A stretch of 9,791 bases of DNA from Croceibacterium_A sp039927815 (GTDB taxonomy: Bacteria; Pseudomonadota; Alphaproteobacteria; Sphingomonadales; Sphingomonadaceae), in assembly GCA_039927815.1 (NCBI GenBank), contig JBDSUJ010000044.1, positions 1-9,791 on the forward strand, read 5' to 3'. The stretch's first letter is position 1, and every line of letters starts with the position of its first letter. The notes under the pieces are model-generated. The model saw nothing but the letters and a program-made list of their open reading frames with translations, did not search any database and was not told the DNA's origin. The position numbers and the translations under genes were made by a program. Positions 1 to 5,962 of this stretch are shown one piece after another.

Positions 1-1
1 C

Positions 2-1603
2 CAGTTCGTCCACAACCTCGGCATCCTCACCAAATGCCATCCCGACGGCAAACCGTGCGTGCCCACCACTCTCGGGCCGGCGGGATCGGAGGGCCGTCCG
101 GGATCGGCGGCGGCGGGCCAGAGTTCCAAGGACGTACTGCTCCCGTCGGACAACACCGCGTCGATGTTCTGGATCACCAATCCGGACAACATCTTCCGAG
201 ACAACGTGGCCGCGGGCTCCGAGCAGACGGGTTTCTGGTTCGCCTTGCCAGAGCATCCAACCGGAGCGCACGAAGGCAAAGCGGGCAGCGCGAATATCTG
301 GCCTCGGCGAACCGGGGTACGCGAGTTCAGCGGCAATACCGCCCATTCGAACTTCGATGGCTTCATGTTCGACCGCGGCCCGAAGCCCGATGGGACGTTC
401 AGTGTTGGCGGCAGCAACTACCATTTCGCCTATGTCAATCCGGCGGACCCGACCAGTCAGCCGGTGGAGTCGGTGTTCGCCAACTTCACCAGCTACAAGA
501 ACCGCCATGGCGGGGTGTGGGGCCGCGGCGAGCTGCACGTGTTCAAGAACCTGAGGGTGGCGGACAACGCGGTCGGCTTCACCCATGCGGCCGCTGCGGT
601 TGGCCGCGCCCCCTTCACCTCACGGGTGGTTGACTCGCTGTTCGTGGGCGAATCCGCCAATATCGGCAATCCGACGACTCCGCAGGAAATCGCTTACGGC
701 CGTAGCAGGCCGAACGACATCGCGGATTTTCCGATCCGGGGGTACGAATACTACGATATGCGCCATGACGTGCAGAACGTCACGTTCGTGAATTTCCAGC
801 CCAACGCCACGCGCGATGCGGCAGCGATCTCGTACCTGATGTATACCAGCTTCGGGATGAGCAGCGAGAACGCCATCGAGGGCGCCAAATTCGTCAATGC
901 GAAGCGGGTCGACTTCCCGCCGGTCGTGCGCCGCTGGTCGTCCGATTTCGGCCGCAGCAATGCGTGGCGGGGCGCGGCGATCCACGACAAGGACGGCTCG
1001 GTCGGCGGGGTCCCCAATTCCTATATCGTCATCGACAACGGTATCGCGTCGGACGAGCAGGCTTGCCAGATCAAGCCCGATTGGCACGCGGCCGTGTGTC
1101 GGGGTGATTTCGGCCACTTCGCCCTCGGTGGCAATTTCGGATTTGGCAGCGAACCGATTGTCGATCCAGTCATGCTCAGCCGCAACGGCCGGAGATGGGA
1201 ATACACCGGCCAGACCACCATCCGCAGTGGAGCGGAGGTACGGGTGGAAACTGCCAGGAAGGCCCTGTCACTGTCCCTGAACGAAATGGACGACCACTCG
1301 TGGGTCATTTTCCAACTTCCCGGATTCACCACCACCGCTGGCGGCGCGCCCCAAGCCAGCCTCGCCGCGCTACGTGCCGCCAATGGCACTTCGTACTTCA
1401 AGGATGGCACGGCATTGTGGGTCAAGCTCGTGGTCGACAATGCCGCTGGCGCCACCGTTACTCTGGGCAGGCCTGGCGCCGGCGTGAGCACGGTTGGCCC
1501 GGGGCCCGGCGGCGCGTTCCCCGCGGGTGCCAGCCTCGACGTCAGCCGGTCGGCGCAGGTTACGTCGGCCCCGCCGAAGGAAGGAGAACCCCGGCGCGAG
1601 TGA
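2..1603 (+). CDS. CEMIP/G8-family-like right-handed beta-helix protein, 5' truncated by window edge
   Basis: The frame is open from the first bases of the window to a TGA at 1601-1603, giving 533 visible residues. No start is visible, so the true N-terminus lies upstream; the GTG at 59 is only an internal codon. The segment at visible residues 60-88, with NPDNIFRDNVAAGSE then TGFWFALPEHPTG, resembles the beta-helix part of G8-domain proteins (CEMIP, TMEM2 and bacterial relatives), where asparagine- and glycine-rich strands repeat. The rest is rich in short beta-strand-like stretches ending in N, G or D (for example FSGNTAHSNFDGFMFDRG and NRHGGVWGRGELHVFKN), typical of parallel beta-helices. 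No transmembrane segment or sorting motif is seen; the C-terminus is a polar low-complexity tail (PPKEGEPRRE). In animal relatives this architecture serves in hyaluronan binding or cleavage; extracellular polysaccharide or adhesion work here is inference. Plain PbH1-repeat proteins are an alternative. The family call is moderately sure, the function is not. Confidence 0.6.
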   Translation, partial: QFVHNLGILTKCHPDGKPCVPTTLGPAGSEGRPGSAAAGQSSKDVLLPSDNTASMFWITNPDNIFRDNVAAGSEQTGFWFALPEHPTGAHEGKAGSANIWPRRTGVREFSGNTAHSNFDGFMFDRGPKPDGTFSVGGSNYHFAYVNPADPTSQPVESVFANFTSYKNRHGGVWGRGELHVFKNLRVADNAVGFTHAAAAVGRAPFTSRVVDSLFVGESANIGNPTTPQEIAYGRSRPNDIADFPIRGYEYYDMRHDVQNVTFVNFQPNATRDAAAISYLMYTSFGMSSENAIEGAKFVNAKRVDFPPVVRRWSSDFGRSNAWRGAAIHDKDGSVGGVPNSYIVIDNGIASDEQACQIKPDWHAAVCRGDFGHFALGGNFGFGSEPIVDPVMLSRNGRRWEYTGQTTIRSGAEVRVETARKALSLSLNEMDDHSWVIFQLPGFTTTAGGAPQASLAALRAANGTSYFKDGTALWVKLVVDNAAGATVTLGRPGAGVSTVGPGPGGAFPAGASLDVSRSAQVTSAPPKEGEPRRE

Positions 1604-1652
1604 CGCGCCGCGATGCGCGACGGGCACGGTTGACATAGCTTGGCTTGACGTC

Positions 1653-1691
1653 ATTCGCCGAGCCCGCTGCCGCGCCGCTATTTCGGCGAAT
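1653..1691. repeat. 9-bp perfect inverted repeat downstream of the beta-helix gene
   Basis: ATTCGCCGA at 1653-1661 is matched by TCGGCGAAT at 1683-1691, leaving a 21-nt GC-rich loop. It lies about 50 nt after the stop of the beta-helix gene. It could fold as a transcript-end hairpin, but no T-run follows the second arm (TCTCGTGAAC comes next), so a classic intrinsic terminator is not supported. It could also be a protein-binding palindrome or chance. Just upstream is a direct repeat of TTGAC (1630-1634 and 1645-1649). Neither copy has a convincing -10 element at normal spacing, so I do not call a promoter. Confidence 0.35.
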
Positions 1692-1794
1692 TCTCGTGAA
1701 CAAATGCCCAGGATTAGGTGGAGGCATCCGCTTCTGCCCAAGCGAACACAAAAACCATTTTTCCCACTCGCGTTCGTTTTCCTATTCGGACTGG

Positions 1795-2091
1795 ATGACT
1801 ACCCGCATCCAGTAGCCGCTCCGATCCCGTCGCTGAGCCGGCCAGGTTCCCCACTCAGCATCTCCTGGAACGCCACACCGAGTGGACCCCGGGCCAAGAT
1901 GGTCGCGTTCCACAAGAAGCGCGCCGCGTTAAGGTCGGTCGGCCAGGTGGTGAGGGCGGTCGGGACCAGCCCGGCAATCTGCGTACAAGCTGCGCAACCG
2001 GATGGCCGGCACGGAATTCGAGCTGACGCGGGAAGTGGCGCTGGAGGCAGTGTCGCCTCACGGGCAGGCTCAGCCGGCCACGAGGCGGTAG
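1795..2091 (+). pseudogene. decayed helix-turn-helix-like gene with frameshifts, truncated at its 3' end
   Basis: No single frame encodes a plausible protein, but joining frames does. Frame 2 gives QHLLERHTEWTP (about 1856-1891); frame 3 gives AKMVAF followed by SVGQVVRAVGTS (about 1893-1970); frame 1 gives RQSAYKLRNRMAGTEFEL and REVALEAV (1972-2052), ending at TAG 2089-2091. Each junction fits one extra base in a homopolymer: a G in the GGG at 1891-1893 and a C in the CCC at 1970-1972. Removing both restores TPAKMVAF and VGTSRQSAYKLRNR. A third shift of the same direction would connect an ATG at 1795 (MTTRI). From memory, sphingomonad genomes carry a family of small DNA-binding-like proteins with this 'WTPxKM...VGMSRQSAYKLR' core; those continue well past this point, so the copy is also cut short. 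Its end overlaps the 3' end of the convergent regulator gene. Exact limits are uncertain; the core 1847-2052 is the firm part. Confidence 0.6.
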
Positions 2092-3407
2092 CCAACCGCG
2101 GGTTCGTTCAGGATCAGCTCGGGCCGCGCCGGGTCGCTTTCCAGCTTCTGGCGCAGCGCCCTCACTGCCACGCGCAAGTATTCGATCTGACCCTCGTGCG
2201 CCGGCCCCCACACCGCACGCAGGATCTGAGCGTGGGACAGGACCCGCCCCGCATGCCGGGCGAGTTCGGCCAGCACTGCGTATTCCTTGGGCGTCAGGTG
2301 CACCTCAACGCCGTCGCGGTGCACGGTGCGGCGGAACAAGTCGATGGCGAGCGGGCCGGCCGCGATCGGCGTCTGCTCGGAGCCGGGGCTTAGATCGACA
2401 AGGTTATCGATGTAGCGGTCAAGCCGCGCCGCCTCGCTCGCCACGGCGGCGACCGCATCCTTGTCTGCCCCGCCACCGCGCTTCAGCGCCCGGGCGGCCG
2501 ACAGGATCGCGGTGAGGCGCGGTTTCACGTCGTCGCCGATCGAGGCCAGCAGGGCCGAGCGTACCCGGTCGCGTTCGTGGAGCGTCGCGGCCTCACGCGC
2601 GGCCTCTTCGAGCCGGGCCCGCTCGAGCGCCAGCGCCACCTGGTCGAGCAGGCTGGTCAGCAACACCACCTGATCCTCGATAACGGGCAGCAGTCCATCG
2701 GGCCGCGCCAGACCGATCGCCGCGATCACTGCGCGGTCGGAGGCAATTGGGCGAAATTGCCACTCGGCCACATCGACCCGGCGCACACCGCGCCCGGCCG
2801 GTTCGCCCGTCGCCAGGGTCAGCGCCGCTGCGGCGAAGTCGCTCGGCGCCAGTGCGGCCGGCGCGGGTCTGGCGGTCACCACGTGCGGATCCTGCGGGCC
2901 GGTTACCAGCACGGCATGGCAGGCAAACAGCCGCGCCAGTTCGTCCACCGCGATGTCGCCAATCTCGGCCTGCGTGGTGCACGACAGCAGGCGTCGGGCG
3001 AACCCGGCAATCGTCGCGTTGCGGTCCGCATGGCTCTGCGCCAGCAGCGCCTGTTCGCGCACCGATCCCGCAAGCTGACTGGTGACGACGGCGACCAGGA
3101 ACAGGACGCCGACCGTCACCACGTCCGCGGGGCTATCGATCCGGAATGTGCCGTACGGGGGGATGAAGTAAAAATTGAACGCCAGCGCCGAACAGACCGC
3201 CGCCGTAAGCGCTGCTCCCAGTCCGAAATAGAGCCCGCAGGCCAGGACGGGCGGAAGGTACAGCAGCACGGCCGCCGCGTTCCCCCATCGGGGCGCGATC
3301 AGCAGCCCGGCCGCGGTCGCTCCGCCAACCAGCAGCAGCGCGGCGGCGAACCCGGCCAGGCTGAACGGATTGGATCGGGATCGTGCGCTTGGGATGGAGA
3401 GTGTCAT
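2070..3407 (-). CDS. membrane-anchored KdpD/KdpE-like fusion regulator without kinase ATPase or receiver domain
   Basis: Taken from ATG 3407-3405 (445 aa, stop at 2072-2070), the protein has four close transmembrane helices (about residues 13-38, 44-62, 64-82, 95-113). The KdpD-type (DUF4118) signature FNFYFIPPYGTF sits in the third. A GAF-like region follows (about 120-265), then a coiled helix ending in the KdpD-like RVRSALLASI. Where KdpD has SISHDLRTPLT this protein has SIGDDVKPRLT, so the phosphoacceptor histidine is aspartate (residue 292). A second dimerisation-like helix (EAARLDRYIDNLVDLS) follows, and then, with no HATPase domain, a full OmpR/KdpE winged helix (about 353-445: HLTPKEYAVLAELARHAGRVL, QILRAVWGP, LRQKLESDPARPE, GYRLV). 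KdpD's N-terminal KdpD and USP domains and KdpE's receiver are absent. It should sense a signal at the inner membrane and bind DNA without phosphorelay; control of divergent kup is inferred. Upstream in-frame starts (ATG 3476, TTG 3527) would run into the shared promoter region and, for TTG 3527, into kup; no start has a strong ribosome site. Confidence 0.85.
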   Translation of the reverse strand: MTLSIPSARSRSNPFSLAGFAAALLLVGGATAAGLLIAPRWGNAAAVLLYLPPVLACGLYFGLGAALTAAVCSALAFNFYFIPPYGTFRIDSPADVVTVGVLFLVAVVTSQLAGSVREQALLAQSHADRNATIAGFARRLLSCTTQAEIGDIAVDELARLFACHAVLVTGPQDPHVVTARPAPAALAPSDFAAAALTLATGEPAGRGVRRVDVAEWQFRPIASDRAVIAAIGLARPDGLLPVIEDQVVLLTSLLDQVALALERARLEEAAREAATLHERDRVRSALLASIGDDVKPRLTAILSAARALKRGGGADKDAVAAVASEAARLDRYIDNLVDLSPGSEQTPIAAGPLAIDLFRRTVHRDGVEVHLTPKEYAVLAELARHAGRVLSHAQILRAVWGPAHEGQIEYLRVAVRALRQKLESDPARPELILNEPAVGYRLVAG

Positions 3408-3511
3408 CTGGCGAAGGTGCGCTTCAGAAGACGACCCGTCGAGGAGGATTCGGCTGATCTCCGGTAAATTCCACATGGAAACTTTATGCCGATGGCGCCC
3501 ACAGGCGCCCG
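3408..3511. promoter_or_regulatory. shared divergent control region between the fusion regulator and kup
   Basis: About 104 bp separate the chosen regulator start from the kup start, so both promoters must lie here or inside the neighbouring genes. The sequence is less GC-rich than its flanks between 3463 and 3488. It holds the inverted repeat TTCCA-CA-TGGAA at 3469-3480, a candidate operator, and a GGCGCC-CACA-GGCGCC hairpin at 3494-3509. No -35/-10 pair close to consensus is visible on either strand. GAGGAGG at 3441-3447 looks like a ribosome site, but no start follows at suitable spacing. Control by the winged-helix protein encoded leftward is inferred from position only. Confidence 0.5.
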
Positions 3512-3515
3512 ATGA
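3486..3515 (+). CDS. possible nine-codon leader ORF overlapping the kup start
   Basis: ATG at 3486 opens a frame encoding MPMAPTGAR, whose TGA (3513-3515) overlaps the kup ATG (3512-3514) as ATGA. GGAAA at 3477-3481 lies about 4 nt upstream and could be a weak ribosome site, whereas kup itself has none. The ORF contains the GGCGCC hairpin arms, so a ribosome translating it would melt that hairpin. Such overlap is typical of translational coupling, but an ORF this short can occur by chance. Confidence 0.25.
   Translation: MPMAPTGAR
3494..3509 (+). repeat. GGCGCC-CACA-GGCGCC hairpin directly before the kup start
   Basis: Two copies of the self-complementary hexamer GGCGCC (3494-3499 and 3504-3509) flank a CACA loop, giving a six-pair all-GC hairpin that ends two bases before the kup ATG. 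In mRNA it would cover the place where a Shine-Dalgarno sequence is expected and could limit initiation. As DNA it is both a direct and an inverted repeat and could be a binding site. There is no T-run, so it is not a terminator. Confidence 0.45.
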
Positions 3516-5428
3516 CAATGGCCTCAACCAACTCCAACGTGGTCGGCCCCGTGCCCGCGGCGCATGGTCCTAAGGACAGTCTGCCGGTTCTGATGCTCGG
3601 GGCGATCGGCGTGGTTTACGGCGATATTGGAACCTCTCCGCTCTACGCCTTGAAGGAAAGCTTCATCGGCCCGCATCCGCTCGCGGTTGATCGGCTGCAC
3701 ATCTTCGGCGTTCTGAGCCTGATCTTCTGGTCGCTGATGCTGATTGTGACCGTGAAATACGTGTTCGTCGCGATGAGGGCCGACAATCGCGGTGAAGGCG
3801 GATCTTTCGCCTTGCTGGCGCTGATTTCTCGCCACCTCGAAGGGCGGGCCTGGACCGCCGGCCTGGTGACGCTCGGGGTCCTCGCCGCCTCACTGTTCTA
3901 TGGCGACGCGATGCTAACCCCGGCGATCTCGGTCCTGTCGGCCGTGGAAGGGCTGACGATCGTCAACCCCGGTTTCCAGCCGCTAGTGCTGCCGATCGCC
4001 GTCATAATCCTGATCGGGCTGTTCCTGATCCAGTCGCGCGGCACTGCCCAAGTCGGCGCCATTTTCGGGCCCGTCGTCGTGGTCTACTTCGCCACCCTCG
4101 CGGTGCTGGGGGTCGTCAACATCGCCGCCCATCCCGACATCGTCGGGATCGTTAACCCGCTGTGGGCGGTGAGGTTCTTTGCGTTCAATCCGCGCCTCGC
4201 CTTCCTGGCGATGGGATCGGTGTTCCTCGCGGTGACGGGCGCCGAGACGCTTTACGCGGACATGGGACATTTCGGGCGCAGGGCGATCGCCTTCAGCTGG
4301 ATAAGCCTGGTATACCCATGCCTGATGCTGAATTACATGGGGCAAGGCGCGCTTATCCTAGTGACGCCGGCGGCAGTCGAGAACCCCTTCTACCTTATGG
4401 CTCCTGACTGGGCCCGTCTGCCACTGGTCATTGTCGCGACCCTGGCCACGATCATCGCCAGCCAGGCGGTAATCTCAGGCGCCTTTTCGGTCACGCATCA
4501 GGCGATTCAGCTCGGGTTCCTGCCGCGTATGCGCACCCAGCACACGAGCGAGAAAGCGGCGGGGCAAATCTATCTTCCGGCCATCAACTGGGGACTGTTG
4601 GCGATGGTCCTGGTGCTGGTTCTGGGGTTCCGCGAATCGACCCGCCTGGCCTCGGCCTATGGCATTTCGGTGGTCGGCACGATGTTGATCACCACGATCA
4701 TGCTCGGCTTCCTGGTGTTCAAGGTCTGGCGCTGGAACCGCTTCCTGGCGAGCGGAACGATCGGAGTTTTCCTGCTTGTCGACGGCATTTATTTTGCGTC
4801 GAACATCACCAAGATCCCGGACGGCGGGTGGTTTCCGCTTGTAGTTGCGGGCGTGCTGTTCACTGTCCTGACCACGTGGTCGACGGGCCGCAGGCTGATG
4901 CGTGAGCGGTTAGCCGAATCGGCCATCCCGCTGCCGATCTTCATCAAGTCCGTCGCCGGGTCGGTTCACCGGGTGCGCAACACCGCGGTGTTCCTGTCGG
5001 CATCGGCCGACACCATTCCCTCGGCAGTCCTCCACAACCTCAAGCACAACCAGGTGCTGCACGAGAGGGTGCTAATCCTCACCGTGCAGGTGGAAGAAGT
5101 TCCTTATGTCGATCCCGGCAAGCGGCTCGAGGTGAGCGATGTCGGCGCCGGGTTTTACCGCGTGATCCTGCACTACGGCTTCATGGAGGAAGTCGACATT
5201 CCCGAAGATCTTTCTTTGCTCAAATCAATCGGCAAGCCGTTCGACCTGATGAGTACGAGCTTCTTCCTCGGCCGGCAAAAGGTGATCGCCTCGAAGGAGC
5301 AACCGGGCATGGCGCTGTGGCGCGAACGCCTGTTCGCGTGGATGACCAAGAGCTCGGAAAGCGCGATGGAGTTCTTCAAGCTGCCGACGAACCGGGTCGT
5401 TGAACTAGGCAGTCAGCTCCAGATCTAA
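3512..5428 (+). CDS. kup: Kup-type potassium uptake transporter
   Basis: The 638-aa product matches the Kup/HAK/KT family in length (E. coli Kup is 622 aa) and order of motifs. The first helix carries the hallmark GVVYGDIGTSPLYALKE (residues 33-49). Later come VTGAETLYADMGHFGRRAI, SQAVISGAFSVTHQAIQLGF and QIYLPAINW, about twelve hydrophobic segments in all up to around residue 460. A hydrophilic C-terminal domain follows with the typical VFLSASADTIPSAVLHNLKHN. The family imports K+ across the inner membrane, probably by proton symport. ATG 3512 and ATG 3518 are both possible starts; neither has a clear ribosome site, and 3512 overlaps a possible leader ORF. The gene diverges from a KdpD/KdpE-like fusion regulator, which suggests regulation by that protein. 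The family call is secure. Confidence 0.96.
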   Translation: MTMASTNSNVVGPVPAAHGPKDSLPVLMLGAIGVVYGDIGTSPLYALKESFIGPHPLAVDRLHIFGVLSLIFWSLMLIVTVKYVFVAMRADNRGEGGSFALLALISRHLEGRAWTAGLVTLGVLAASLFYGDAMLTPAISVLSAVEGLTIVNPGFQPLVLPIAVIILIGLFLIQSRGTAQVGAIFGPVVVVYFATLAVLGVVNIAAHPDIVGIVNPLWAVRFFAFNPRLAFLAMGSVFLAVTGAETLYADMGHFGRRAIAFSWISLVYPCLMLNYMGQGALILVTPAAVENPFYLMAPDWARLPLVIVATLATIIASQAVISGAFSVTHQAIQLGFLPRMRTQHTSEKAAGQIYLPAINWGLLAMVLVLVLGFRESTRLASAYGISVVGTMLITTIMLGFLVFKVWRWNRFLASGTIGVFLLVDGIYFASNITKIPDGGWFPLVVAGVLFTVLTTWSTGRRLMRERLAESAIPLPIFIKSVAGSVHRVRNTAVFLSASADTIPSAVLHNLKHNQVLHERVLILTVQVEEVPYVDPGKRLEVSDVGAGFYRVILHYGFMEEVDIPEDLSLLKSIGKPFDLMSTSFFLGRQKVIASKEQPGMALWRERLFAWMTKSSESAMEFFKLPTNRVVELGSQLQI

Positions 5429-5470
5429 CGGGCCGGATCGCTGCTTTCCACCGCTTGCGCTTGTTTTGGA

Positions 5471-5489
5471 AGACCAAGGAGAGAGGTCT
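5471..5489 (+). promoter_or_regulatory. ribosome binding site inside a small hairpin before the ligA-like gene
   Basis: AGACC (5471-5475) and GGTCT (5485-5489) form a five-pair stem whose nine-base loop is AAGGAGAGA. The purine-rich Shine-Dalgarno region lies in and next to the loop; GAGAGG ends 8 nt before the TTG at 5495, which supports that start. A stem this short is weak, so a regulatory role is only a possibility. Confidence 0.4.
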
Positions 5490-5494
5490 GAAAC

Positions 5495-5962
5495 TTGCCC
5501 GCACTGGCGGATCCGGCGGGCCGCTGTTACGGCTTGCCGGACCAGCAGAAGGTCCGGCCGATGCGTACACGCCTCTATTCGCTCGACGAGCTCGAGGATA
5601 TTCCCGGGACCACCGTGTTTAACGCCTTGCGCTCGCGCCAGGCCTACCACCTGCACAAGTTCTGCATGTCGCTGATGCAGCCGGACAACCGTGAGGCATT
5701 CCGCGCCGACGAGCGGGCCTATCTCGACAAGTTCCGCATGAGCGAGGAACAGAAGCAGGCTGTCAGCGAACGGGATTTCACCAAGCTTATTGACCTCGGT
5801 GGGAACATCTATTTCCTCGTCAAGCTCAGCAATACCGACGGCTGGAGCACGCAGAAGGCTGTCAGCAGCATGACCACCATGACGCCCGACGAATACGCCG
5901 CGATGATGCGCGCCGGCGGTCGCTCGCCCAAGGGCCAGCGCAGCATCCGGGGCCGTAATTAA
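5495..5962 (+). CDS. ligA: LigA-like alpha subunit of a protocatechuate 4,5-dioxygenase-type enzyme
   Basis: The 155-aa product resembles LigA of Sphingobium SYK-6 from residue 28 on: DELEDIPGTTVFNALRSRQ, then FCMSLMQPDNREAF, GGNIYFLVKLSNTDG, SMTTMTPDEYAAMM and GGRSPKGQRSI, all in LigA order. LigA is the small helical subunit that covers the active site of the catalytic LigB subunit. The start is TTG 5495, chosen for the AAGGAGAGAGG run upstream. An internal ATG at 5561 (MRTRLYSLDELEDIPG, 133 aa) would give a length closer to LigA (139 aa), and the first 22 residues match nothing I recognise, so the start is uncertain. The TAA overlaps the ATG of the ligB-like gene by one base (TAATG), implying coupled translation and equal subunit amounts. 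The substrate could be protocatechuate, gallate, a methylgallate or another catechol acid. Confidence 0.85.
   Translation: MPALADPAGRCYGLPDQQKVRPMRTRLYSLDELEDIPGTTVFNALRSRQAYHLHKFCMSLMQPDNREAFRADERAYLDKFRMSEEQKQAVSERDFTKLIDLGGNIYFLVKLSNTDGWSTQKAVSSMTTMTPDEYAAMMRAGGRSPKGQRSIRGRN

Noticed and set aside
1494..2393. 299-codon plus-strand frame spanning the spacer and the regulator 3' end
   Set aside because: It joins the shadow of the beta-helix gene, one frame of the decayed gene, and antisense of the winged-helix domain; only its middle part (about 1893-1970) is meaningful, as part of the pseudogene.
3441..3447. GAGGAGG as a ribosome site for kup
   Set aside because: It lies about 65 bases before the kup ATG, and no suitable start follows at normal spacing.
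2577..3467. 296-codon plus-strand frame opposite the fusion regulator
   Set aside because: Arg/Gln/Gly-rich antisense product without domains; the minus-strand gene carries clear KdpD/KdpE motifs.
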